Shown piece by piece: positions 1 to 7,556 of a stretch of 64,000 nt of DNA (positions within the stretch are counted from its first letter, which is position 1; each line of letters opens with the position of its first letter). Origin of the DNA: Metapseudomonas boanensis (GTDB taxonomy: Bacteria; Pseudomonadota; Gammaproteobacteria; Pseudomonadales; Pseudomonadaceae); the NCBI RefSeq assembly GCF_018704125.1, contig NZ_JAGTIS010000002.1, positions 310,001 through 374,000 of the forward strand, written 5' to 3'. The notes below the pieces were generated by a model. That model was given only the letters and a program-made list of their open reading frames with translations, made no database searches and had not been told where the DNA came from. Position numbers and translations under genes: made by a program.

Positions 1-325
1 GAAGGCGCGCAAGCAGTCGATCATCTCCAACCAGAGCGCCCTGGAAGCCACCGAGATCGGCTATCAGGTTGGCACTCGCAACATCGTCGACGTGCTCGAC
101 GCCCAGCGACAGCTCTACAGTTCGGTGCGTGACTACAACAACGCACGCTACGACTACGTCCTCGACAACCTGCGCCTGAAGCAGGCCGCCGGCACCCTCA
201 GCCCGGCCGACCTGGAGGCCCTGGCCGCTTTCCTCAAGCCTGACTACGACCCGGACAAGGACTTCCTCCCGCCGGACCTGGCCAAGGCCGCCGAAGCCAG
301 CCTGAAGAACCAGACGGAATACTGA
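1..325 (+). CDS. tolC: TolC-family outer-membrane efflux channel, C-terminal end (partial)
   Basis: This is the last 107 codons of a gene that begins before the window. The motif GYQVGTRNIVDVLDAQR, followed by a long helix with YDYVLDNLRLKQAAG, is the hallmark of the second half of TolC. TolC forms the trimeric outer-membrane and periplasmic tunnel used by type I secretion and RND pumps. The tail after the helical barrel is acidic and proline-rich (LKPDYDPDKDFLPPDLAK), as usual for TolC proteins of pseudomonads. A strong terminator follows nine bases after the stop codon, so the gene ends its transcription unit. The reading frame is open from base 2. The N-terminal half and signal peptide cannot be seen. 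Confidence 0.9.
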   Translation, partial: KARKQSIISNQSALEATEIGYQVGTRNIVDVLDAQRQLYSSVRDYNNARYDYVLDNLRLKQAAGTLSPADLEALAAFLKPDYDPDKDFLPPDLAKAAEASLKNQTEY

Positions 326-333
326 GGAATAAA

Positions 334-363
334 GAAACGCCCCGCATTGCGGGGCGTTTCTAT
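334..363 (+). terminator. Rho-independent terminator after tolC
   Basis: A perfect 12-bp stem (GAAACGCCCCGC, 334-345, with its complement at 349-360) has a 3-base loop. It lies directly after the tolC stop codon. The U-run is short (TTTC), but the stem is very stable. Confidence 0.85.
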
Positions 364-469
364 TCCAGGTGTCGAGCGGTCGGTGTGAGGCAGTGGGGGC
401 CTTTCCTGTTGGGCTTCGTGAGCCCAACGGAGCGCTACCTCCGGAGACCAACCAACCCTCGTGCTGCCC

Positions 470-1585
470 CTACTTGGCGGCCCAGCCGTTGAAGCGCTGC
501 TCCAGTTCCTCGCCATGGTCGACCCAGAACTCGACATTCATCGGCAGGGCCTGGGTCATGTTCTGCGGCGAACTCGGCAGCATCTGGGTCAGCGACGGGT
601 CGAGGCTGGCCAGCGTCTTCTGATTGGTCGGCCCGTACGGAATCAGTTTCACGTAATCGGCTTGGTGCTCGGGCTTATTGATGAAGGCGATCAGGCGGTG
701 CGCCTGGTCAGCATGACGCGAGCCCTTGATGATGGCCCAGTAGTCCATGCCGTAGAGGCTTCCCGGCCAGACCACCGAGAAGTTGCGCCCTTCCTGGCGC
801 GCTGCCGCAACGCGGCCGCTGTAGACCGAGGTCATGCTCACGTCGCCCGCCGCCAGCCATTGCACCGGCTGCGCGCCGGCCTCCCACCACTGGATATGTG
901 GCTTGAGTTCATCCAGCTTGGCGAAGGCGCGCTCTACGCCCGCCGGGGTAGCCAGCACCTTGTAGACATCTTCCAGCTTGACGCCATCGGCCAGCAACGC
1001 GAACTCCAGGTTGTAGACCGCACGCTTGCGCAAGCCACGCTTGCCCGGAAACTGCTTCACGTCCCAGAAATCGGCCCAGGACGCTGGCGCCTTGGCCAGT
1101 TTGTCGACGTCATAGGCCAACGCCACGCTCCACACCATGGACGCCGAGCCGCATTCCTGCGCGGCATCCGGAATCAGCTCGCGGGTATCGCCCAGCTTCT
1201 GCCAGTCGAGGCGTTCGAACATGCCCTCGTCACAACCGCGTGCCAGGTCGGGAGCCTCGATCTGCACCAGATCCCAATCGGTGTGGCCGGTATCGACCAT
1301 GACCTTGATACGCGCCAATTCACCGTTGTACTCGCTCTCGACCAGCGGCTTGCCGTCTGCCTTGCCGAAGGGTTTGAAGAAGGCATCGCTGATAGCTTTC
1401 TGCCCGGCACCACCGTAGCTGACCACCACCATCTGGTCGGCGGCCTGGGCACCTCCGACCGCCAGCACAAGGCTGGCCAAGAAACCGTAGCAGGCAGATT
1501 TGATGCCTGGATGAGGGCGGCGCGTGATCGGCGACGCCGGGCAGTGGGGATCGGAATGCAGGACAGGCCTGGGCTTTCGACTCAT
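470..1585 (-). CDS. PotD-like periplasmic substrate-binding protein of an ABC transporter
   Basis: The 371-residue product resembles PotD/PotF-type extracellular solute-binding proteins (family 1), which bind polyamines or other small cationic compounds in the periplasm. After a long basic N-region, a hydrophobic stretch (FLASLVLAVGGAQA) forms a signal peptide with cleavage expected before ADQMVVVSYGG. Family features include the early VVSYGG strand, the EAPDLARGCDEG region and the later VYSGR and GMDYWAII segments. The start codon is preceded by AGAGGTGA at good spacing. No permease or ATPase gene lies beside it, so it is an orphan binding protein or works with components elsewhere. It is divergent from the cupin and oxidoreductase genes and shares their promoter region, which suggests a common regulator and related substrate. 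The ligand is unknown. Confidence 0.8.
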   Translation of the reverse strand: MSRKPRPVLHSDPHCPASPITRRPHPGIKSACYGFLASLVLAVGGAQAADQMVVVSYGGAGQKAISDAFFKPFGKADGKPLVESEYNGELARIKVMVDTGHTDWDLVQIEAPDLARGCDEGMFERLDWQKLGDTRELIPDAAQECGSASMVWSVALAYDVDKLAKAPASWADFWDVKQFPGKRGLRKRAVYNLEFALLADGVKLEDVYKVLATPAGVERAFAKLDELKPHIQWWEAGAQPVQWLAAGDVSMTSVYSGRVAAARQEGRNFSVVWPGSLYGMDYWAIIKGSRHADQAHRLIAFINKPEHQADYVKLIPYGPTNQKTLASLDPSLTQMLPSSPQNMTQALPMNVEFWVDHGEELEQRFNGWAAK

Positions 1586-1649
1586 GGCGGTTCACCTCTT
1601 GTTTTTGTTGTAGAGCGCCCGGGAAGAGGGCTGAGGGAAAACTAGCCAG

Positions 1650-1686
1650 CCATAAGTAAAAAAACAAGTTGATTTTTTACTTATGG
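1650..1686. promoter_or_regulatory. 14-bp perfect inverted repeat between divergent genes (operator candidate)
   Basis: CCATAAGTAAAAAA (1650-1663) is repeated exactly as its complement at 1673-1686 with a 9-base spacer. It lies 64 bases upstream of the binding-protein start and 60 bases upstream of the cupin start. It is AT-rich in a GC-rich setting. The XRE-cupin regulator encoded 2.5 kb downstream is the natural candidate to bind it. A hairpin role in RNA is less likely, because the site probably lies near or upstream of both transcription starts. Confidence 0.6.
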
Positions 1687-1746
1687 TAAATTTCTAATGA
1701 AAACACAAGAACAACACCCGGCCGGGTCCGGCCGCAGGAGCCCCCC

Positions 1747-2097
1747 ATGTCCGACGTCATTCACTTCAAGCGTGCCGAACAGACCTTCCAGCCTTACTCT
1801 GGCCAGCCGCTGGAGCGCGCCGCGATCTGCCGGCTGATCGGCACCGAAGCCAGCAGCACCATGGGCGCGGGCCTGGCACGCTTCGACAACTGTTCCATCA
1901 GCTGGACGGTGCTCTACGACGAGCTGATCGTGGTGCTGGAAGGCCGCTTCCGCCTGCGTCTGGGTGATCGCCTGATCGAGGCTGCGCCAGGCGACGTTAT
2001 CTGGGTCCCGGAGCGCACGCTGTTGGCCTATGAGGGCGACCACGCCTGCGTGTTCTACGCGCTCTACCCCGTCGATTGGCAAACCCGCAACGCCTGA
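1747..2097 (+). CDS. EutQ-like cupin protein
   Basis: This 116-residue single-domain cupin resembles the C-terminal domain of EutQ and related small cupins. The beta-barrel motifs are visible around the ELIVVLEGRFRLRLGD and APGDVIWVPERT segments. The first motif lacks the usual double histidine, so metal binding is uncertain. CAGGAGCCCCCC precedes the ATG. The gene is the first of a likely operon with the oxidoreductase, whose start lies 26 bases after its stop. Small cupins of this type often accompany amine or betaine catabolism. Whether this one is an enzyme, a ligand sensor or an accessory protein cannot be told from sequence. Confidence 0.75.
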   Translation: MSDVIHFKRAEQTFQPYSGQPLERAAICRLIGTEASSTMGAGLARFDNCSISWTVLYDELIVVLEGRFRLRLGDRLIEAAPGDVIWVPERTLLAYEGDHACVFYALYPVDWQTRNA

Positions 2098-2123
2098 TCG
2101 CCTCACTCAGAAGGATCCCGCCC

Positions 2124-4085
2124 ATGACCAGTCCCGCATCGGCCTTTCCCCACCTCTTCGAGCCCTTGGAGATTCGCGGCAAGCGCCTGAAGAACCGCAT
2201 CATGTCCAGCGGGCACGACACCTCGATGCCCGCCGACAACCTGGTCAACGATCAGTTGATCGCCTATCACCGCGCCCGCGCCGAGGGCGGTGTCGGCCTG
2301 ATTGTGCTGCAGGTGGCCGGCGTTCACGACAGTGCGCGCTACACCTCCCATGTGCTGATGGCTACCGACGATGCCTGCATCGACGGCTACCGGCGCATTG
2401 CCGAGGCCTGCCACCAGCAGGGCACTGTCGTGCTCTCGCAGATATTTCACCCGGGGCGGGAAATCATGGAATCCAGCGATGGCCTGCTAGCCGTCGCCTG
2501 GTCCGCCTCGGCCTCGCCGAACGAGCGTTTCCGTGTCATGCCGCGCGCCCTCGACCAGGCGATGATCGATGAAATCGTCGCCGGCTACGGCGCCGCCGCC
2601 CGGCGTCTGTGCCAGGCGGGCCTGGATGGCGTGGAGATCGTCGCGAGCCACGGCTACCTGCCGGCGCAGTTCCTCAACCCTCGGGTGAATCGCCGAACCG
2701 ATGCTTACAACGGCGACCTCGACGCTCGTCTGCGCTTCCTCCGCGAGGTGATCGCGGCCGTACGTGCCGAGTGCACCAAGGACTTCATCGTCGGCCTACG
2801 AATTTCCGCCGATGAGCGCGACATCGCGGGCCTGACCGAAGACGAATCCTTAAGCGCGGTGCTAGCTCTGCAAGGCCAGCTGGACTACGTGCACATCGTC
2901 GCCGGCACTTCCGCCTCCCTCGGCGGCGCCGTCCATATCGTGCCACCCATGGCCATCGAGGCGGCCTACCTGGCGCCGACCGCGGCCAGCTTCAAGGCAC
3001 GCCTGGAGATTCCGCTGTTCGTCACCGGGCGTATCAACCAGCCGCAGGAGGCCGAACTGATCATCGCCCGCGGCCAGGCCGACGTCTGCGGCATGACCCG
3101 CGCACTGATCTGCGACCCGCTGATGCCGAACAAAGCTGCTGCCGGCCGGCATGACGACGTCCGTGCCTGCATCGGCTGCAACCAGGCCTGCATCGGCCAC
3201 TTCCACCGTGGCTACCCGATCTCCTGCATCCAGCACCCGGAAACCGGCCGCGAACTGCAATATGGCAAACCCAATCCGACTACCCAGCGCAAGCGCGTAA
3301 TGGTGGTCGGCGGCGGTCCGGCCGGAATGAAGGCGGCCGCCGTCGCCGCCCAGCGCGGGCATGAAGTCACCCTCTTTGAGGCCAGCACCCAACTGGGCGG
3401 CCAGGTCCTGCTGGCGCAACTGCTGCCCCGCCGCAGCGAGTTCGGTGGCGCGGCCACCAACCTGCAACGCGAAATGGAACTGGCCGGCGTACAAGTACGA
3501 CGCAACACCCGCGTCGACCGTGCGCTAGTGGAACAGGAACGGCCCGATCTGGTGATACTCGCCACCGGCGCCAAGCCGTATTGGCCAACCCTGGAACAAG
3601 GCGGCGACCTGCAGGTGGTGGATGCCTGGCAAGTGTTGCGGGGAGAGGTACAACTCGGCCAATCGGTGCTGGTCAGCGATTGGCGCGGCGACTGGATCGC
3701 CCCGGGTATCGCGGAACGCCTGGCACGCGACGGCCATCAGGTGCGCCTGGCGGTCAGCGGTACGCATTGCGGGGAAAGCCTGCCGCTTTACGTCCGTGAC
3801 CAGATGGCCGGCGAACTGCATCGACTGGGCATCGCCGTCACGCCCTACGCCCGCCTCTACGGTTATGACGACAGCACCGTCTACACACTGCACTCTGCCA
3901 GCGGCGAGGCCATGCTCTTCGAAGAGGTCGACACCCTGGTGCTCTGCCAGGGCCACGAGCCGGTGGACGACCTCGGTACCGAGTTGCAGGGCTTGGTGCC
4001 CTTCAAGCGGATCGGCGACTGCATGGCGCCGCGCACCGTGGAAGAAGCCATCTACGAGGGGCTGAAAGTCGCCTGGGAGATCTGA
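2124..4085 (+). CDS. Old yellow enzyme/TMADH-type FMN, 4Fe-4S, FAD oxidoreductase
   Basis: The 653-residue protein has the full architecture of the 2,4-dienoyl-CoA reductase/trimethylamine dehydrogenase family. An N-terminal FMN TIM barrel (about residues 1-340) carries SHGYLPAQFLNPRVNRRTD. A four-cysteine cluster follows (CIGCNQAC plus a cysteine 12 residues on) for 4Fe-4S. A C-terminal FAD/NAD domain begins at VMVVGGGPAGMKAA. I chose the ATG preceded by AGAAGGATC rather than an ATG 48 bases upstream inside the cupin gene. Family members include dimethylglycine and N-methylproline demethylases such as DgcA. The adjoining binding protein and cupin fit oxidation of a methylated or cationic amine. 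That substrate class is inference; a dienoyl-CoA or enone reductase is possible. Confidence 0.85.
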   Translation: MTSPASAFPHLFEPLEIRGKRLKNRIMSSGHDTSMPADNLVNDQLIAYHRARAEGGVGLIVLQVAGVHDSARYTSHVLMATDDACIDGYRRIAEACHQQGTVVLSQIFHPGREIMESSDGLLAVAWSASASPNERFRVMPRALDQAMIDEIVAGYGAAARRLCQAGLDGVEIVASHGYLPAQFLNPRVNRRTDAYNGDLDARLRFLREVIAAVRAECTKDFIVGLRISADERDIAGLTEDESLSAVLALQGQLDYVHIVAGTSASLGGAVHIVPPMAIEAAYLAPTAASFKARLEIPLFVTGRINQPQEAELIIARGQADVCGMTRALICDPLMPNKAAAGRHDDVRACIGCNQACIGHFHRGYPISCIQHPETGRELQYGKPNPTTQRKRVMVVGGGPAGMKAAAVAAQRGHEVTLFEASTQLGGQVLLAQLLPRRSEFGGAATNLQREMELAGVQVRRNTRVDRALVEQERPDLVILATGAKPYWPTLEQGGDLQVVDAWQVLRGEVQLGQSVLVSDWRGDWIAPGIAERLARDGHQVRLAVSGTHCGESLPLYVRDQMAGELHRLGIAVTPYARLYGYDDSTVYTLHSASGEAMLFEEVDTLVLCQGHEPVDDLGTELQGLVPFKRIGDCMAPRTVEEAIYEGLKVAWEI

Positions 4086-4148
4086 CGGCCACGCGTGGTC
4101 GCGGCTGCCTTACAATGCCGCGATCGCCGCGCCCGGACCGGAGGAACC

Positions 4149-4745
4149 ATGAGTCCCAGCTTGCCATCGCCGAATGCCGCCACCCCAGCCGAAAGCCAGT
4201 TTCTCGGCACGCGCATTCGCGCCCTGCGCAAACGCCGGGGCATGACCCTTAGCGAACTGGCCGAACAGAGCAACCTCACGGCCGGCTATATCAGCCAGTT
4301 GGAACGCAATCTGGCCTACCCCTCGATCCCTGCGCTGTTCAACATCGCCCGCAGCCTCGGGGTGACCATCCAGTGGTTCTTCGCCAGCGAGGCCAACACC
4401 ACGGAAGCCGACAAAGGCTACGTGGTACGCCGCAACAGCCGGATGAGCCTGCATTACGAAGACGGCATCATTGATGAACTACTCAGCCCGCAGCCCAGCC
4501 GCCAGTTGGAAATTCTCCATTCGCGGTTCCCGCCAGGCGCCTACAGCGAAGAAAGCTACAGCCACGAAGGTGAGGAAGCCGGCTACATCCTCAGCGGGGA
4601 ATTCGAGCTTTGGGTGGGCGACAAGCACTTCCTGTTGCAGGAGGGCGACAGCTTCAGCTTCTCCAGCCAGGAGCCACACCGCTACGGCAACCCCGGCGAC
4701 CGCGACACCCTGGTGCTCTGGGTGATCACGCCGCCAACGTTTTGA
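4149..4745 (+). CDS. XRE-family regulator with C-terminal cupin sensor domain
   Basis: The 198-residue protein has an N-terminal helix-turn-helix of XRE type (about residues 18-72, with LSELAEQSNLTAGYISQLE) and a C-terminal cupin_2 domain (about 110-195, with SHEGEEAGYILSGEFELWVG). This PuuR-like layout is typical of regulators that sense a small catabolite through the cupin. I chose the ATG preceded by GGAGGAACC; an upstream in-frame ATG lacks a ribosome site. It lies 63 bases after the oxidoreductase and closes the cassette. The likely targets are the cassette's divergent promoters, which carry a 14-bp inverted repeat. The effector is unknown. Confidence 0.85.
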   Translation: MSPSLPSPNAATPAESQFLGTRIRALRKRRGMTLSELAEQSNLTAGYISQLERNLAYPSIPALFNIARSLGVTIQWFFASEANTTEADKGYVVRRNSRMSLHYEDGIIDELLSPQPSRQLEILHSRFPPGAYSEESYSHEGEEAGYILSGEFELWVGDKHFLLQEGDSFSFSSQEPHRYGNPGDRDTLVLWVITPPTF

Positions 4746-4776
4746 GACAGATCACGCTCATAAAGAGCAGAAACGC

Positions 4777-6051
4777 CTATCGGGAGCCAAGCAAGCGCGA
4801 AAGTCCCGCCAGCAGCCTCTCCAGCGAACCCTGGTTGGCCCTCAGCACTGCCAGGCCGGCTTCACGCATGGCAGCCGTGCCGGCAGCATCGTTCCAGAGC
4901 CCGGCAACCTGAGTCGCAAGCTCTCCGGCATCCGTCACTTCGAGCAGCGCCCCCGCCTCGCGCAATTGCGCGGAGATCTCGAGGAAGTTGAACAGGTGCG
5001 GACCTGCCAGCACCGGCTTGCCAAGCGCGGCTGGCTCCAGCAGGTTGTGCCCGCCGTTGGGCACCAGGCTGCCGCCGACGAAGGCGACATCGACCAAGGC
5101 ATAGAGGAAGAGCAGCTCACCCATGGTGTCGCCCAGCAACATCTGGGTTTCGCCCGTCACCGGCGCACCACTGGAGCGACGCACCGTGACCAGCCCCTCA
5201 CGACGGCACAGCTCGAAGACAGAGTCGAAGCGCTCTGGATGGCGTGGCACCAGGATCAGCAAGGCATCTGGCCGTTCATGCAGCAATTGGCGATGGGCAG
5301 CCAGGATGACCTCGTCTTCGCCGGCGTGAGTGCTGGCGGCGATCCAGGTTGGCCGCTGAGTCGTCGCCCACTGCACACGCAACTCGAGCGCTCGGGCTGT
5401 GAGGTTTGGATCTATGTGGAGGTCGAATTTGATCGATCCGGTCACGCCAACACATTCAGGCCGCGCGCCCAAACGCCGGAAACGCTCCGCCTCGGCCTCG
5501 GTCTGAACGGCGATCCAGCTCAGCTCCGCCAGCATCGGCCCAGTCAGCTTTTGGAAACGCGCGTAGCCACGGGCCGAGCGCTCTGACAGGCGCGCGTTGG
5601 CCAGCGCGACCGGAATCCCGCGCCTGGCACATTGATGGATATGGTTCGGCCACAGTTCCGTTTCCATGATCACCGCCAGTTTCGGCCGCGCGCGATCGAG
5701 GAAGCGGGCCGCTGCCCAAGGCAGGTCATACGGCAGGTAGCAGTGCTGCACAGAGTCGCCGAACAGCGCCTGGATACGCTCCGAGCCCGTCGGCGTCATG
5801 CAGGTGATGGTGATCGGCAGGCCCGGATAGCGCGCCTGCAGGGCACGCACCATGGGTGCTGCAGCGATGCTTTCGCCCACCGAGACGGCGTGGACCCAGA
5901 TGCCGCCAGGCTTGAGAGTCCCGAGGCCAAAGGCGAAGCGCTCGCGGATGCGCCGCGCATAGGCCGGCGCGCGCCAGGCCCGCCAAGCCAGGCGCGCCGC
6001 AACCAGCGGCAGCCCGAGATGGAAGAGCAAGGTATAGAGGGTGCGATTCAT
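4777..6051 (-). CDS. waaA: 3-deoxy-D-manno-octulosonic acid (Kdo) transferase WaaA
   Basis: The 424-residue GT30 enzyme transfers Kdo from CMP-Kdo to the lipid IVA precursor at the cytoplasmic face of the inner membrane, the first step of LPS core assembly. A single N-terminal membrane anchor (TLYTLLFHLGLPLVAARLAW) precedes the catalytic region. HAVSVGESIAAAP holds the catalytic glutamate, and METELWPN and the GGHNLLEPAALGKPVLAGPH nucleotide-sugar region are well conserved. The length matches E. coli KdtA (425 residues). It is convergent with the XRE-cupin gene, 31 bases apart, and lies downstream of lysR on the same strand. In PAO1 it is also separate from the main core cluster. Confidence 0.95.
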   Translation of the reverse strand: MNRTLYTLLFHLGLPLVAARLAWRAWRAPAYARRIRERFAFGLGTLKPGGIWVHAVSVGESIAAAPMVRALQARYPGLPITITCMTPTGSERIQALFGDSVQHCYLPYDLPWAAARFLDRARPKLAVIMETELWPNHIHQCARRGIPVALANARLSERSARGYARFQKLTGPMLAELSWIAVQTEAEAERFRRLGARPECVGVTGSIKFDLHIDPNLTARALELRVQWATTQRPTWIAASTHAGEDEVILAAHRQLLHERPDALLILVPRHPERFDSVFELCRREGLVTVRRSSGAPVTGETQMLLGDTMGELLFLYALVDVAFVGGSLVPNGGHNLLEPAALGKPVLAGPHLFNFLEISAQLREAGALLEVTDAGELATQVAGLWNDAAGTAAMREAGLAVLRANQGSLERLLAGLSRLLGSR

Positions 6052-6099
6052 GGGCGCGGAGCTTAGCGTGACTCGACGTCGATGGCATCACCAACATGC

Positions 6100-6990
6100 T
6101 CAACCCATCGCGTGCAGGTGCTCCGCGAGGCTGTCTGCTAGCCAGAGTGCGGCAGGCCCCAGGGCCTCATCGCGCCGACACACCAACTCCACCACCAGCG
6201 ACGGTGGCGTCCAGTCGCTGCGTAGTTCGATCAGATGGTCCTGGTAAGCCGGGTACTGCGCCACATGGCGCGGCAGCCAGGCCCAGCCCAGGTCGCGCAT
6301 CAGCAGTTCGGCCATGACGTAGAAGCTGTCGGCGCGCCACACCTGCGGGCTGAGCTGTTCCCCGCCTGGGTAGTGACTATCCTGAGGCGACATCAACAAC
6401 TGGCGATGGCGCGCCAGCTCGCGGCGATCGGCATAGGCGGAGGTGGAGGCGGCCAGGGGATGCCCCGCGCCGCAGACGGTCACCATTTCGATGGTGCCCA
6501 GACGCTGACGTTCCAGCGCATCGGGCATTTGCTCATGGTGGAACAGCAACCCCAGGTCGGCCCGCCGCTCGAGCAGTTTGCGCGCTACGTCGCCCTGAGC
6601 GCCACTGGCCAACTGTACTTCCAGCAGCGGGAATGCCCGGCCCAGCGCATCCAGGCTGGACAGCACCGGCTGGTAGGGCATGGCCTCGTCCTGTGCCAGG
6701 CGCAACCGCGCCTCTTCACCGCGTGCCAGTCCCAGGGCTCGTCCTTCAAGGCGCTGGCACTGGCGCAGGACCTCCCGCGCCTCTTCCAGCAGTGCTCGCC
6801 CAGCGTCCGTCAAACGCGGCTGCCGGCCGCTGCTGCGGTCGAACAACTGCACACCCAGATCCTCCTCGAGCAGCGCGATGCCGCTGCTGACCGCCGATTG
6901 CGCTCGCCGCAGCTGCCTGGCCACCGCAGAAAAAGACTGCCCTTCGGCGACACTGACAAAAAGTCGGATTTGCTCAAGATTCCACTGCAT
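6100..6990 (-). CDS. LysR-family transcriptional regulator (divergent from emrE)
   Basis: The 296-residue protein has an N-terminal winged helix-turn-helix (QSFSAVARQLRRAQSAVSSG, residues about 15-35) followed by LFDRSSGRQPRLTDAGR and a substrate-binding domain, as in standard LysR regulators. It is transcribed away from the small multidrug transporter gene, and an 8-bp perfect inverted repeat sits between them, the usual arrangement for LysR control of a neighbour and of itself. In PAO1 the equivalent gene is PA4989. No inducer can be inferred. Confidence 0.85.
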   Translation of the reverse strand: MQWNLEQIRLFVSVAEGQSFSAVARQLRRAQSAVSSGIALLEEDLGVQLFDRSSGRQPRLTDAGRALLEEAREVLRQCQRLEGRALGLARGEEARLRLAQDEAMPYQPVLSSLDALGRAFPLLEVQLASGAQGDVARKLLERRADLGLLFHHEQMPDALERQRLGTIEMVTVCGAGHPLAASTSAYADRRELARHRQLLMSPQDSHYPGGEQLSPQVWRADSFYVMAELLMRDLGWAWLPRHVAQYPAYQDHLIELRSDWTPPSLVVELVCRRDEALGPAALWLADSLAEHLHAMG

Positions 6991-7000
6991 GATCAGATCA

Positions 7001-7023
7001 ACCTATCTCATTAACAGATAGGT
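7001..7023. promoter_or_regulatory. LysR-type operator candidate
   Basis: ACCTATCT and AGATAGGT form a perfect 8-bp inverted repeat around seven bases. It is centred about 50 bp upstream of the predicted emrE transcription start and 22 bp upstream of the lysR start codon. That position fits LysR autoregulation and activation of the divergent gene. Confidence 0.6.
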
Positions 7024-7029
7024 AATGAC

Positions 7030-7057
7030 TTTACCCCATCGCTGGAGAACTTAGAAT
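7030..7057 (+). promoter_or_regulatory. Putative sigma70 promoter of emrE
   Basis: TTTACC (7030-7035) and TAGAAT (7052-7057) are separated by 16 bases. They match the -35 and -10 consensus at four and five of six positions. The ATG lies 30 bases downstream of the -10 box, and the LysR operator candidate ends seven bases before the -35 box. Confidence 0.5.
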
Positions 7058-7086
7058 TCCTCCTCATTGAACGGGAGGACCTGACC

Positions 7087-7419
7087 ATGACCGGCTACAT
7101 CTACCTCGCTATCGCTATCGCTGCCGAAGTCGTCGCCACCACCTCCATGAAGGCCATCGACGGCTTCAACAAGCCGCTGCCGCTGCTGCTCGTGATCGGT
7201 GGCTACGCCATTGCCTTCTGGATGCTGACCCTTGTAGTGCGCAGCATCCCGGTGGGAATTGCCTACGCGGTCTGGGCGGGGCTGGGCATCGTGCTGGTCA
7301 GCATCGCCGCACTCGTTCTTTACCAGCAGAAGCTGGATGCACCGGCCGTGTTCGGGATGGGCCTGATCGTCTCCGGGGTGGTAGTGATCCAGCTGTTTTC
7401 CAACAGCACCGGCCACTGA
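7087..7419 (+). CDS. emrE: EmrE-type small multidrug resistance (SMR) transporter
   Basis: This 110-residue inner-membrane protein with four transmembrane helices is a proton-coupled antiporter for quaternary and other cationic drugs, working as an antiparallel dimer. The essential glutamate is at position 14 (AIAAEVVATTSMKA). Trp63 in AYAVWAGLGIV and the GGYAIAFWMLTL helix also match EmrE. The gene starts after GGGAGGACC. Its PAO1 counterpart is PA4990. Expression is probably controlled by the divergent LysR protein. Confidence 0.92.
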   Translation: MTGYIYLAIAIAAEVVATTSMKAIDGFNKPLPLLLVIGGYAIAFWMLTLVVRSIPVGIAYAVWAGLGIVLVSIAALVLYQQKLDAPAVFGMGLIVSGVVVIQLFSNSTGH

Positions 7420-7499
7420 CCCACAACCGCCGCGTCTCAGCCTGTGTTCAACGCTGCATAACCGAACGCGGTAGTTTTCACACAGTCTGGGGCGCCCGT

Positions 7500-7527
7500 C
7501 TGACGCCTGCGGCCGACAGGTTATACT
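7500..7527 (+). promoter_or_regulatory. Putative sigma70 promoter upstream of the FAD oxidoreductase
   Basis: CTGACG (7500-7505) and TATACT (7522-7527) have 16-base spacing and lie 30 bases before the ATG. The -10 match is good and the -35 match is moderate. Confidence 0.45.
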
Positions 7528-7556
7528 GCGCGCCTGTTTTCCCTTGAGGCGCTCCC

